Below are positions 35,419-46,070 of a stretch of DNA of 64,000 bases, one piece after another. Source of the DNA: Molossus alvarezi (Eukaryota; Chordata; Mammalia; Chiroptera; Molossidae); NCBI GenBank assembly GCA_037176705.1, contig CM073898.1, positions 42,261,488 to 42,325,487 on the forward strand, read 5' to 3'. Each line of letters starts with the position of its first letter. The first letter of the stretch is position 1. Made by a program: the position numbers and the translations under genes. A model generated the notes under the pieces. The model was not told the origin of the DNA. It made no database searches and saw nothing but the letters and a program-made list of their open reading frames with translations.

Positions 35419-35420
<2 letters not shown>
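33825..35420. other. Unique non-coding DNA
   Basis: Includes a T-run near 34,586-34,600 and an AT-rich stretch. A GC-richer block at about 35,030-35,160 lies in an 81-codon minus-strand frame without protein resemblance. No named repeat. Confidence 0.45.
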
Positions 35421-35466
<46 letters not shown>

Positions 35467-35528
35467 ATATTATATATCATAATATATATAATACTTATCA
35501 TATACGACACACATATGAACATACATAT

Positions 35529-35563
<35 letters not shown>
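35421..35563. repeat. (TA)n and (CA)n microsatellites
   Basis: About 35 bases of TA at 35,421-35,456 run into GT units. A clean (CA)n of about 32 bases is at 35,530-35,562. Confidence 0.97.
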
Positions 35564-35989
35564 CAACTTGCTAAATTTCTAGAACTGGTCACATTGACCC
35601 TGCTACCCAAACTCTACTTCCTAGTTTCTCTTTGACCAAGGAACAGATTAACAGATTTCTGGTCCATATGTGTACTTAGTACTAAAATCTAAACTGTTAT
35701 CTTCAGTAATGATAAGCTCAATTTAAACACAAATTTTAGGTGAGCGGAGATGTATATAAATGAAATAGATGTTAATTAGCAGACAATGAATCTGACAATG
35801 TGTGTGTGTGTGTGTGTAACACAAATGGATAAGAAACAGTGATAAGTGTGGTGTTGTCTGGAATATGTGTGACAGGTAGGATACTGCCAGTGTTGTAACT
35901 TTGAGACAATGGTCAGACAACAGATTAGAGGGTAGAAGACAGCTTACTACGTTAGCTTGTCTCCAAGATAACTACTATGAGTTCTTCCC
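35564..35989. other. Non-coding DNA with short (GT)n
   Basis: A (GT)9-like run lies at 35,801-35,818. Nothing else recognised. Confidence 0.55.
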
Positions 35990-36475
35990 CTCCTTGTCAT
36001 ATGTGCCATCCTTCCACTGAGAAGTAGTCTACTCCTCCTCTCCGCTTGAATCTGGGCTGCATTTATGACCCACTTGCCTAATGGAAAGCAGTGAAAATAT
36101 TATCACAGGACTCCAACTCCAGATCACGAGAGCTTCTCCGTGTTCTCCTCAGCTTGTCAGAACTCTTCCTCTGGAGAAAGCCAGCTTCCAAATAAGAAGT
36201 CTAACTGCCTTAGACTGCAATTGGTAAGAAAATCCAAGCTCTCCGTTTGGAGAAGTTATTTAGAGAGAGCAATGACAATTCAGTCCTAAGCTGTTCCAGG
36301 CACCTCAGCAGTGCTGGTGCTGAGTGAAGAAGCCTTCAGATTACCCCGGCCTCAGCTGCTCTCTGACTGAAACCATATGGAGGGCCCCCGAGTGAGAACC
36401 ACAGCTAGTCCTTCAGCCCCCAGAAGTAGGACATCACAGTACATTGTTGCTTTAAGCCACAAAATAATAGATAAC
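35990..36475. repeat. Unassigned old LTR-like repeat relic
   Basis: 'cgcttgaatctgggctgcat' near the start, 'tgaagaagccttcagattac' and 'tgaccatatggagggcccc'-like text in the middle, and 'cattgttgctttaagccaca' at the end follow the order of a common mammalian LTR-type repeat (gaatctgggctggcc...ttgttgttttaagccact). Family uncertain; there is no coding part. Confidence 0.45.
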
Positions 36476-36829
36476 AGCACTCGATAACTAGGGCTTTGCC
36501 CACTGTCTAGGTGTTAACTTCAAACAGTTTACTCTGTAAACACCTCTAATTTTCATTTTTTCCTTTTGCAAATATAAATAACAATAAATAACTTGCAGAG
36601 CCGAGGAATCACAGAACTGCAGTGGAATACCATTGAAATATGATGCAACGTGTCTGTGCCCAGAGCATTTCATGCTATGTAAAGGGTAACTTCTGAAGTT
36701 GTAAAACACAACAGTCCTATCAGGCATAATGTTTTCACAGAGCTCTACTTTTAACAGATAACTTTGTCCTTACATCTCATTTCCTTTCGTGACAAGCACT
36801 GGCAATACTTGGGACAGAAAACAGAAGGT

Positions 36830-36915
36830 CAAAGTGGACTAGTGATTTGCTCAAAGTCACACAGCTGTTAAATTTCAGAGCTTAGATAAGGACTGAGGTC
36901 CAAAGCACTTTCCCT
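36830..36915 (-). repeat. MIR-like fragment, reverse
   Basis: 'agtgatttgctcaaagtcac' and 'acagctgttaaatttcagag' match the reverse strand of MIR (taacttgcccaaggtcac, acagctagtaagtggcagag). Confidence 0.65.
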
Positions 36916-36999
36916 CTATAGTCTTGAAGGCCTTACTGGCATGCATTTCAGTTTTCTGTGAACCTCAGGGTGTGACAACCTTACTTTCACAGCTCTGTT

Positions 37000-37150
37000 C
37001 TTAAATAAATACTTGAGTGACCTTGAACAGTCCTTTTGCCTTTTCACTTTCTATGTCCTTATCATTAAAATGGGCTTATAATACCTCCCTCAAATTCAGT
37101 AAGATTAAAAAATGTAAAAGCACAATGTATGTTTTAAAACATACAAAGGT
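37000..37150 (+). repeat. MIR-like fragment, forward
   Basis: 'gtgaccttgaacagtccttt', 'ctatgtccttatcattaaaa' and 'tgggcttataatacctccct' follow MIR order. Two MIRs in opposite orientation thus lie within 350 bases. Confidence 0.55.
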
Positions 37151-38435
37151 GAAATAGTGTTATTACTTGTTGCCACTACTACTCTCCTCTAAGAGCTGAG
37201 GAAAATCAGAGAAGGGAGATATTAGCATGAGGAATAGTCAGAGGAAATTCTATGGAGAGGTGAGGAAATTACAGGTATGTCTCAAAGAAAGAGAAAACCA
37301 TTTGAATAGATTAATGAGGACATAGAAGAAGGAAGAGAGGATCTTGGAGGGATATTTCAGAGGAAGCACTATAGTAAGATTTCTGAGCACATGCAATAGA
37401 AGGGCGTTGGGTAGTAAGAAAGAATGTCAAGGAAATGTGCTTAGCCCATGGCCCTTAGTACAAAAAAACCAGAATCCATTTTGATAGGTCCTCCTTTAAT
37501 ACCACTCATCCTTCTCTCTCCTCTTTCTCCTTCTTTCTAGGCAGCAGCCCTTGAAAATTCCTACAATGCATCTATGCATCTTCAATTACCCTTCTACTAT
37601 GCATCTATGCATCTTCACATTGGATTTGAGTCAGAAAATACTTAACCAAGACATGATTTCAAACAAAGTCTTGCATAAGAGATAAATACACACATGTGCA
37701 CACACACACACACACACCTATCACCACCATCATCACTACCAATTACTGAGGCTAAAATGAATGATATCTTGTCTCGTGTTTTCGTCTTTCAGAATAGAAA
37801 TTGTGTCTATTGTGTTGATTAGTTTCATTTATTAAACAAATAAATAAAATAAATATTTTTTTGAGAGTAAGAGATGGTACATCTCATTTTAATAATATAG
37901 CAATGCATAAAAATTTCTGGTTAGAGGAAAGCATAAGTTTTTGCTGTGCACACTGTAGAACTAATGGGTAAAAACACATCTTAGTATATGCAGACATCTT
38001 CTTCCAAGCATATGTAATTCTAATTGAAGCACAAGCAAATAATACACACCTGCTGAGAAGGATATGTCTCTTTCAAGAATATTCTTCTTGATTAAAAAAA
38101 TATATATAATTGATGGCAATCCCAAATTGAAAAACAAAACATTTGTCTCAGGCTCTTTCCATGTTTATGATGCTTGGAGAATTAAGAATCAAACTTGATA
38201 CAACTAATAGCTTCTTTTCTTTATTTGCTATTTTATTTCTTTATAAAGAACTGAAGCCCAGAAAATATGAAAGTAAAGAAAAGACTTGGATTTTACAAAT
38301 CAATATACTGAAAAAATGTAGGTCAGGATGCTAGTCTTTCTCAATGTGTGAAATGTCTCTCAAAATTACTTTTTAAAGGATCTGGGGCATGAGTTCTGTC
38401 CCTCTGTGCCTGCCCTGATAAAAGGTTATCAACTC
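37151..38435. other. Non-coding DNA with short (CA)n
   Basis: (CA)n at about 37,698-37,717. Near 37,565-37,620, 'atgcatctatgcatcttca' is locally repeated (two copies about 39 bases apart). No gene. Confidence 0.5.
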
Positions 38436-38770
38436 TGAATCAAGATGGCTGACTGAACAAACGACTTTCTTCTCCTCCCTCCTCAAATCCCATCGAAATG
38501 ACAGAAGAAATATAAAAATAAATCTATATCATTTCTATGAGGCCCGCTGGGGGATCCTAGACAAATGATCAGTTAGGAAATCTAGAAGATATTTAGCAAA
38601 TGGGATCTGATAGACCACATAAGTCCCCTAGACTAGGAAATAAACAACACCTTCAGACAAAAGAAAGGACCTCCAAAAAGATTTGTTTCCAGTTTTATCC
38701 CCAACAATAATTGAGATTAGAAGCTAGAAAAAGAAGAAGGTTGGGAAACTTCTTATAGAGCAAACAACTA
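38436..38770 (+). repeat. Possible old L1 5' UTR relic
   Basis: 'aatcaagatggctgactgaa' followed by 'cttctcctccctcctcaaat' and a 'gaaatgacagaagaaatata' phrase resembles the start of old mammalian L1 elements, where a YY1-like CAAGATGGC motif sits near the first bases. Isolated and uncertain. Confidence 0.35.
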
Positions 38771-39603
38771 CACTTTGTCCTCTGTTAAAATATTGAGTAT
38801 AATCTTTTAAAGTTGGATTTCCTGACCAGGGAAAGAGTTATCTGTGGGCATCACCTCAGTTAATTAATGAGTAGGGCTATTAATGAGGTCAAGACTTTGA
38901 GTTGTGGACCTTGCATTTATTTGTTTATTTTTTTCATTCATTTAACAATTTGGCATTGTGCCGGAAATACTGCTTAAGCTACAGATACCAAAATGTTTTC
39001 CTAGTCTGTAAGGATTGACTCAAATTATGTTTCAAGTTTTCGGTGTAAAGTTTATCATGTGAGTGAGAGTGGTATGATTTAGGGTGGAAACATGTGCCCC
39101 ACTTCATTACACAGGGAGAACTGCAGTCCTAAAAATTTTAATCTGTGTTCAAAGAGTTAAAAAAGTCAGTTTTAGAAACAAATTTTGACCAGCTCAAGAT
39201 TCCAGAGGAAATCTTAATGTTCTAGAGAATAATATGTTCTGTAAGACTGAAGAATCTGCTATCTCGTTGATCAATACATAAGTCAAAAATAAATTTAGCT
39301 GGAAACATATAGATGCAATGAAAAATATTTGGTGTTTATTCATAAAATAAGTAAATCTGTCTTGGATTGAATGTGGTTTTGTTCTATGGGAAATTTAGAT
39401 CACATGTCATCAAAATAATAAGGCTGAATTTATTTAAACCAAATAACAAAATCTATGAAAATCATTCCTATTAAAACTTATTATTTAGGGAAATTTTACT
39501 CTTATTTCAATAATAATAGTCTCTTTAACCCTCTATCTTTAGACTATGTCTTTCAATTTATATTCAGAATCCAGGGATATCTATTTAAACATTCTCAACT
39601 GTG
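38771..39603. other. AT-rich non-coding DNA
   Basis: Nothing recognised. Confidence 0.5.
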
Positions 39604-39618
39604 ACACATATTTTCTTT
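39604..39618 (+). repeat. L1-B left target-site duplication
   Basis: ACACATATTTTCTTT is repeated without mismatch at 45,464-45,478. Confidence 0.96.
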
Positions 39619-39636
39619 TCTTTTCTTTTTTTTTTT

Positions 39637-39891
39637 AATTTATGAATTTTTATTTATTTTTTTGTTACAGACATTTTACCTTTTTACCCCATTGGCACCC
39701 CCCACCCCACCCCACCCCCACCCTGTCCCCGGCTTAGTTGTCCATGTCCATTGGTCATGCATACATGCATATAAGTTCTGTGGTTTATCTCTTCCCACCC
39801 CCCACCCCCCATCCCCTCTTCTGAGGGATGTCAGTCTGTGCCCTACTTCCATGTGTCTGGGTCTACTGTATTCCTCAGACTGTTATGTTCA
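39637..39891 (-). other. L1-B 3' UTR
   Basis: Downstream of the ORF2 stop at 39,892. It holds G-rich tracts on the minus strand (CACCCC repeats on plus, about 39,697-39,722 and 39,796-39,812), a known type of feature in L1 3' UTRs that may form G-quadruplexes. Confidence 0.85.
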
Positions 39892-42800
39892 TTATATTCC
39901 GTATATCAGTGAGATCATGTGGTATTTGTCTTTTTCTGCTTGGCTTCTTTCACTTAGGATAATACTTTCCAGGTCCCTCCATGTCGTCTCAAAGGATAAG
40001 AGATCTTTCTTTCTTACCGCTGCATAGTACTCCATTGTGTATATGTACCACAGCCTTTTTATACATTCGTCTACTGGTGGACACTTGGGCTGTTTCCAGA
40101 TCTTAGCTATTGTAAATAGTGCTGCTATGAACATGGGGGTACATATATTCTTCCTGATTGGTGTTTCAGGCTTCTTAGGGTATATTCCCAGCAGTGGGAT
40201 CACTGGGTCAAATGGAAGTTCAATTTTTAATCTTTTGAGGTAGCACCATATTGTTTTCCATAGCGGCTGCACCAGTCTGCATTCCCACCATCAGTGTATT
40301 AGAGTCCCCTTTTCTCCACACCTTCGCCAACACTTGTTGTTTGATGATTTGTTGATGGCGGCCATTCTGACAGGTGTGAGGTGATACCTCATTGTTGTTT
40401 TAATTTGCATCTCTCTGATGATTAGTGATGTTGAGCATTTCTTCATATGTCTCTTGGCCATTTGTATGTCCTGTTTGGAGAGGTGTCTATTCAGCTCCTC
40501 TGCCCATTTTTTAATTGGGTTCTTTGTCTTCCTTTTGTGGAGTTGTATGAGCACTCTATATATATTGAAAATTAACCCTTTATCTGATATATCATTGGCA
40601 ATGATGTTCTCCCATACAGTGGGTTGCCTTTCCATTTTGATGATTGTTTCTTTTGCTGTGCAGAAGCTTTTTAGTTTGATGTAGTCCCATGTGTTCATTT
40701 TCTCCTTTATTTCTGTTGCCTTAGGTGATGTATCAGTGAAAATTCTGCTCCGTATGATGTCCAAAATTTTGTTGCCTACATTTTCTTCTAGAATTTTTAT
40801 GGATTCACGGGTCACATTTAAGTCTTTTATCCATTTTGAGTTTATTTTTGTGTATGGTGTAAGTTGATGGTCTAGTTTCATTTTTTTGCATGTAGCTGTC
40901 CAATATTCCCAACACCATTTATTAAAGAGGCTGTCTTTACTCCACTGTATGCTCTTGCCACCTTTGTCAAATATTAATTGAGCGTATTGCCTTGGGTCCA
41001 TTTCTGGGTTTTCAGTTCTGTTCCACTGGTCTATATGCCTGTTCTTGTGCCAGTACCAGGCTGTTTTGGTTACAGTCGCTTTGTAGTATAACCTGATATG
41101 TGGTATTGTGATCCCACCTACTTTGTTCTTCTTTTTCAAGATTGCTGTGGCTATTCGGGGTCTTTTTTGGTTCCATATGAACTTTTGAAGTATTTGTTCT
41201 AGTTCTATGAAATATGTCGTTGGTATTTTGATGGGGATTGCATTGAATCTATAGATTGCTTTGGGTAGTATGGACATTTTAATGATGTTAATTCTTCCAA
41301 TCCATGAACCGGGTATGTGCTTCCACTTTTTTATATCTTCTTCTATTTCTTTTTTCAATGACCTGTAGTTTTCTGCAAATAGGTCCTTTACTTCTTTGGT
41401 TAAGTTTATTCCTAGGTATTGTAATTTTTTTGGAGCGATGGTAAATGGGATTGTTTTTTCAGTTTCTCTTTCTGTGAGTTCATCATTGGTGTACAAGAAT
41501 GCCGTCGATTTCTTGACGTTAATTTTGTATCCTGCTACTTTGCCAAATTCATTTATTAAGTCTAATAGATTTTTGATGGAGTCTTTAGGGTTTTCTATGT
41601 ACTATATCATGTCATCTGCAAATAATGACAGTTTTACTTCCTCCTTTCCAATTTGGATCCCTTTTATTTTTTCTTCATGTCTGATTGCTGTGGCTAAGAC
41701 TTCCAGTATAATGTTAAATAAGAGTGGTGAAAGTGGACATCCCTGTCTTGTTCCTGTTCTTAATGGAAATGTTTTTAGTTTCTGTCCATTGAGTATGATG
41801 TTGGCTGTAGGTCTTTCATATATGGCCTTTATTATGTCAAGATATGATCCCTCTATTCCTACATTGCTGAGTGTTTTTATCAGAAATGGATGCTGGCTTT
41901 TGTCGAATGCTTTTTCAGCATCTATTGATATGATCATGTGGTTTTTATTCTTCATTTTTTTTATGTGGTGTATCACGTTTATTGATTTGTGAATATTGTA
42001 CCAGCCTTGCATCCCTGGAATGAATCCCACTTGGTCATGGTGAATAATTTTTTTGATGTATTTCTGGATCCGATTTGCTAATATTTTGTTCAGGATTTTG
42101 GCGTCTATGTTCATCAGGGATATTGGCCTGTAGTTTTCTTTCTTCGTAGTGTCTTTTTTTGGTTTTGGAATTAGAATTATGCTGGCTTCATAGAACGTGT
42201 TTGGAAGTCTTCCTTCTTCTTGAATTTTTTGAAATAGTTTGAGGAGAATGGGTGTTGGTTCTTTTTTGAATGTTCGGTAAAACTCCCCCGTGAAACCATC
42301 TGGGCCTGGGCTTTTGTTTGCTGGGAGAGTCTTGATTACCTCTTCAATTTCCTTAGTTGTTATTGGTCTGTTCAAGTTTTCTATCTCTTCTGGGGATAGT
42401 TTTGGGAGACTGTGTGTTTCTAGAAATTTGTCCATTTCGCTTAGATTGTCGAATTTCTTGCCATATAGTTGTTCATAGTAGTTGTTAACGATCTTTTGTA
42501 TTTCGGTGGTGTTGGTTGTTACTTCTCCTCTTTCATTTCTGATTTTGTGTATTTGGGTACTCTCTCTTTGTTTCTTGGTGAGTCTAGCTAAGGGTCCATC
42601 AATCTTGTTTATCTTTTCGAAAAACCAGCTCTTTGTTTCATTGATCCTTTGAATTGTTTTTTGGTCTCTATGTCTTTTATTTCTGCTCTGATCTTTACTA
42701 TTTCCTTCCTTCTACTGGCTCTGGGGTTTTCTTTTTGTTTGCTTTCTAATTCTTTAAGTTGTGAGGTTAGACAGTCAATTAGAAATTTTTCTTGTTTTTT

Positions 42801-43714
42801 GAGGTAGGCCTGTAGTGCTATGAACTTCCCTCTCAGAACTGCTTTCGCTGCATCCCATAGATTTTGTGTTGTTGTGTGTTCATTTTCATTGGTTTCCAGG
42901 AAGTTTTTAATTTCTCCCTTGATCTCCTCGGTGACCCATTCATTGTTTAATAACATGCTATTTAGCCTCCATGTGTTGAAATGTCTTTGCATGTTCTTGT
43001 TGCAATTGGTTTCTAGTTTCATGCCATTGTGATCTGAGAAGATGCTTGATATGATTTCAATCTTCTTGAACTTGTAGAGATTTAGTTTGTGTCCTATCAT
43101 GTGGTCTATCTTTGAGAATGTCCCATGTGCACTTGAGAAGAATGTGTATTCTGTAGTTTTGGGGTGTAATTCTCTGTAGATATCTATTAAATCCATTTGG
43201 TCTAGTGTTTCATTTAGAGTCTCTGTTTCCTTGCTAATTTTTTGCTTAGAGGATCTATCCAGTGCTGTCAACGGGGTGTTGAAGTCCCCTGCTATGATTG
43301 TATTGTTGTCGATTTCTCCTTGGAAGTCCTCCAGAAGATTTTTAATATATTTTGGTGCTCCTATATTGGGTGCATATATGTTTATCAAGGTTATATCTTC
43401 CTGTTGGATAGATCCTTTCAATATTATGTAGTGGCCGTCTTTGTCTCTAGTTATGGTCTTCATTTTGAAATCTATTTTATCAGATATGAGAATTGCTACC
43501 CCAGCTTTTTTTGCTTTCCATTTGCTTGGAAAAATTTTTTCCATCCCTTCACTTTCAACCTATGTGAGTCTTTTGTTGAGAGGTGGGTCTCTTGTAAACA
43601 ACATATAGATGAGTCATGCTTTCTTATCCAATCAGCTACTCTGTGTCTCTTTATGGGAGCATTCAATCCATTAACGTTTAAGGTGATTATTGATATGTAC
43701 TTATTTATTGCCAT
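39892..43714 (-). pseudogene. L1-B ORF2 (endonuclease-reverse transcriptase), four lesions
   Basis: The N-terminal endonuclease is seen as SIITLNVNGLN (near 43,690), [14 protein letters not shown] (near 43,280) and SDHNGMKL. The RT domain is seen as [30 protein letters not shown] and palm FADDM (near 41,612). The C-terminal segment includes LLGIYPKKPETP (near 40,180). Lesions: a 1-base loss in a 7-A tract at 43,506-43,512; a 1-base loss in a 6-A tract at 42,657-42,662 (L1-A has 7); TAG at 41,602-41,604 two codons after FADD; and TGA at 40,291-40,293. Between lesions the frame is open for 311, 277 and 401 or more codons. ORF2p would nick DNA and prime reverse transcription of L1 RNA in the nucleus. 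Confidence 0.94.
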
Positions 43715-43759
43715 TTTTGTTTAGTGTGGTTCTATTTTTCTTCCCATTTCTACTGCTAA

Positions 43760-44640
43760 TTACAGCAGTCCTTTTAACATTTCTTGCAGTGCTGGTTTGG
43801 TGCTAATGTATTCCCTTAGCCTTTTTTTGTCTGGGAAGCTCTTTATTTGATCTTCTATTTTGAATGATAGCCTTGCTGGGTAGAGTAGTCTTGGATTCAG
43901 ATTCTTGTTTTTCATGACTTTGATTACTTCATGCCATTCTCTTCTGGCCTGTAGTGTTTCTTGTGAGAGTCAGCTGAGAGCCTTATGGGGTTCCCTTTGT
44001 AGGTAACCTGTTGCTTATCTCTTGCTGCTTTTAGGATTCTCTCTTTGTCTTTAATTTGTGGCATTTTAATTACTATGTGTCTTGGTGTGGGCCTGTTTGG
44101 GTTCTTCTTACTTGGGACTCTCTGTGCTTCTTGAACTTGAATGCCTTCTTCCTTCACCAAATTAGGGAAGTTTTCTCTCACTATTTTTTTGAATATATTC
44201 TCTATCCCTTGCTCCTTTTCTTCTTCTTCGGGGACTCCTATGATGCGAATATTATTACGTTTCCAGTTGTCCCATGGTTCTCTTAAGCTGTCTTCCTGTT
44301 TTTTAATAGTTTTTTCCTTTTGTTTTTCTGATTGGTTGATTTTTTCTACCCTGTCTTCTAATTCACTGATCCAGTCCTCAGCTTCCCCTACTCTGCTTTT
44401 TAAACCTTCCAATGTGTTTTTCATTTCGGATATGTCATTTTTTATCTCTTCTTGTTGGTTTTTAATTTCCAATTGGCTTATTTTCAGTGTCTCTATGTCC
44501 TTACTCATGCTGTTCAGCTTCCTCAAGATCATGGCTCTGAATTCTAGCTCTGTTAACATGCCTAATTGCTCCACATTGATCTCATCTTCGGTGGAGGTGT
44601 CTTGCTCTTTCATTTGGCTTCTGTTTCTGTGTTTTACCAT
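43760..44640 (-). pseudogene. L1-B ORF1 (RNA chaperone), one frameshift
   Basis: Starts MVKHRNRSQ at 44,640; an upstream in-frame ATG at 44,652 is also possible. The coiled coil spans about residues 30-110 with heptad-like EIKNDISEMKNTLEGLKSRV text. The RRM follows with NIRIIGVPEEEE, then RHIVIKMPQIKDKERILKAA and the start of the C-terminal domain. One base is missing near 43,968 (the IRLSAD region), so the frame ends at 43,924. The remaining C-terminal codons are open in the next frame to the TAA at 43,760-43,762. Usual length would be near 293 residues. Spacing to ORF2 is 45 bases, as in L1-C. Confidence 0.93.
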
Positions 44641-45463
44641 TTTGGCTATCACTGTGGGCTTTGGGGCCTGTCAAGTTCTCCCTGTGGGTGTTGGTGTTCT
44701 GCTGTTTGTGGCTCCCTCTCCTGTGTTTAGATGAGCGAGGGAGGACCCGCGTTGAACACCACTGTCAAGTCTTACTTTCCTGGTTAAAGTTGCCAGCCCA
44801 GGAAAGGTACTGTTATCCTCTAGCTTTTTGCCTGGAGGCTAACAGTCTAGGTTAATTGAGCAGTTTTGGGTTGTCAGTTGATTGAAAAACTCCCTCTGGT
44901 GCTCAGCCAAGGGGCTTTCACGAGGGTGGGGCAGATGCTGGTTGTTAGTGAGCCTCAATTAGCACTTCAATGGCCCACAGGGTGGGGTTGGATCTCTGAG
45001 GGAGGGGCTGCTGCCTCTCCTCAGAGCCCTGGGAAGGAGCAATGTGGCCACCGTCCTGGGTGGCTGCACTCAGCCAAAGCTCTGAGCACCCTCCAAACCC
45101 CGAGTGTCCCGACACAGTTCCAGTCCAGTCTGCCCTCCCTCTGCCGGAGCCCAAGGTGAGTGGCTGTGGCTGTTTTAGCCTCTGTCCCGGCTCTGCGCTG
45201 TGGGGCCACCTGGGAGTGTGACCCGAGGGCGCCGCTCCCAGCTGAGGCCGCTGCCGAGCTGCCGACCGTGGGCTCCCAGCCCCGTCTCGCGCCTTCGCAA
45301 GCCTACCGGGATGGAGTCAGTGTCCCTGGTTGTATGGTCCTCGCAAGCTGCTTTTCTGTTGGTTTTTCCCGTCAATTTGTCTGTGTTATAGTTGTAATAC
45401 CAGTTTGGTTCTGGGAGACGGTCTGTGTAGCTCCATTCACTCCACCGCCATTTTTCGGTCCTC
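44641..45463 (-). promoter_or_regulatory. L1-B 5' UTR / internal promoter region
   Basis: About 0.82 kb between the element start and ORF1. The outermost part (about 45,215-45,305) is clearly GC- and CpG-rich, in contrast with AT-rich flanks, as expected for an internal RNA polymerase II promoter that is a target of methylation. Plus-strand frames here are antisense. Confidence 0.8.
45445..45457 (-). promoter_or_regulatory. YY1-like site at L1-B 5' end
   Basis: On the minus strand GAAAAATGGCGG lies about 8 bases from the element start and fits the YY1 core AAAATGGCGG. L1-A has the matching GAAAATGGCCGC at its own start, and primate L1 has a functional YY1 site in the same place. Binding itself is inferred. 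Confidence 0.55.
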
Positions 45464-45478
45464 ACACATATTTTCTTT
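45464..45478 (+). repeat. L1-B right target-site duplication
   Basis: ACACATATTTTCTTT, identical to 39,604-39,618. Confidence 0.96.
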
Positions 45479-45985
45479 ATAGAGTGAATTTGATTCCTGG
45501 GTATAGCCAAAATCATTTCTCTAAAAAATCTGGTGAAGAAGGTGGTTAATTAAGCTGGAAATAATTTTTTTTTTTTGGTAAAAAAAATGACACTGATTTC
45601 ATGTGTGGTTTATCAATTGATTCTAAACTAAAGGATTGTCTTAAAAGTCACCTATTCTCATGATTAATAATCATGTAGACCTTCTAATGGCTACTACTGG
45701 TGGACAGATGAAGAACACTCAGATGGATCAGAGGACACAGCAATAAATTCACCTACATAATCAGGGGCTGGAAGAACTGTCCAACATTGTTCTATTACAG
45801 AATACATGTATTGAAGAGTTTTATGAATCCTCTTGTACAGCTATGTGATATTTGAATAAAATAATGGAATTATAATCACCTACCCCCACTTCCAATCTCC
45901 TAGTACTGATTGTGAAGAGGAGTCTATCATTCAAATGTTCCGTCAGAAATTCAGGACTTAATCAGTCTTTCTCCCACCCCAACCA

Positions 45986-45989
<4 letters not shown>
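45479..45989. other. Non-coding DNA
   Basis: Nothing recognised apart from a T-run at 45,568-45,577. Confidence 0.5.
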
Positions 45990-46029
<40 letters not shown>

Positions 46030-46070
46030 CCCTCTCTCTCCCCCCCCTCTCTCTCACACACACACACTTC
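45990..46070. repeat. (CT)n/(CA)n microsatellite
   Basis: A (CT)n run of about 38 bases, then C-rich CCCCCCTCTCTCTC units and a short (CA)n. The 112-codon frame from 45,912 through this tract is Leu/Ser-rich and an artefact. Confidence 0.97.

Larger units (their letters stand above)
39619..45463 (-). mobile_element. L1-B: full-length, nearly intact LINE-1
   Basis: A 5.8-kb L1 on the minus strand: 5' UTR 45,463-44,641, ORF1, a 45-base spacer, ORF2, and a 3' UTR with poly-T (A-tail) at 39,619-39,636. Perfect 15-bp TSDs and few disabling changes point to a recent insertion. Only five ORF-breaking changes were found by eye: three 1-base losses and two nonsense codons. It is therefore probably immobile, but some of the 1-base losses fall in homopolymers and could be assembly errors. 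Confidence 0.96.
45155..45549 (+). other. Antisense splice-donor-like site and outward-reading frame in L1-B 5' UTR
   Basis: On the plus strand (antisense to L1-B), AAG|GTGAGT at about 45,153-45,161 is a full-consensus 5' splice site. From 45,160 a stop-free frame of 129 codons runs out of the element across its 5' TSD into flanking DNA, ending at 45,549. It opens with GTG; the first in-frame ATG gives about 72 codons. No known domain. The arrangement recalls primate L1 ORF0, but homology is not claimed. Confidence 0.35.

Noticed and set aside
35421..35563. Tandem array as a satellite or regulatory array
   Set aside because: Plain dinucleotide microsatellites with no higher-order unit.
41396..41992. 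198-codon plus-strand frame
   Set aside because: Antisense shadow of the RT region of L1-B ORF2; its conservation would simply follow from the sense strand.
44141..44734. 197-codon plus-strand frame
   Set aside because: Antisense shadow of L1-B ORF1. A similar antisense frame in L1-C (62,882-63,091) is explained by conservation of ORF1 itself.
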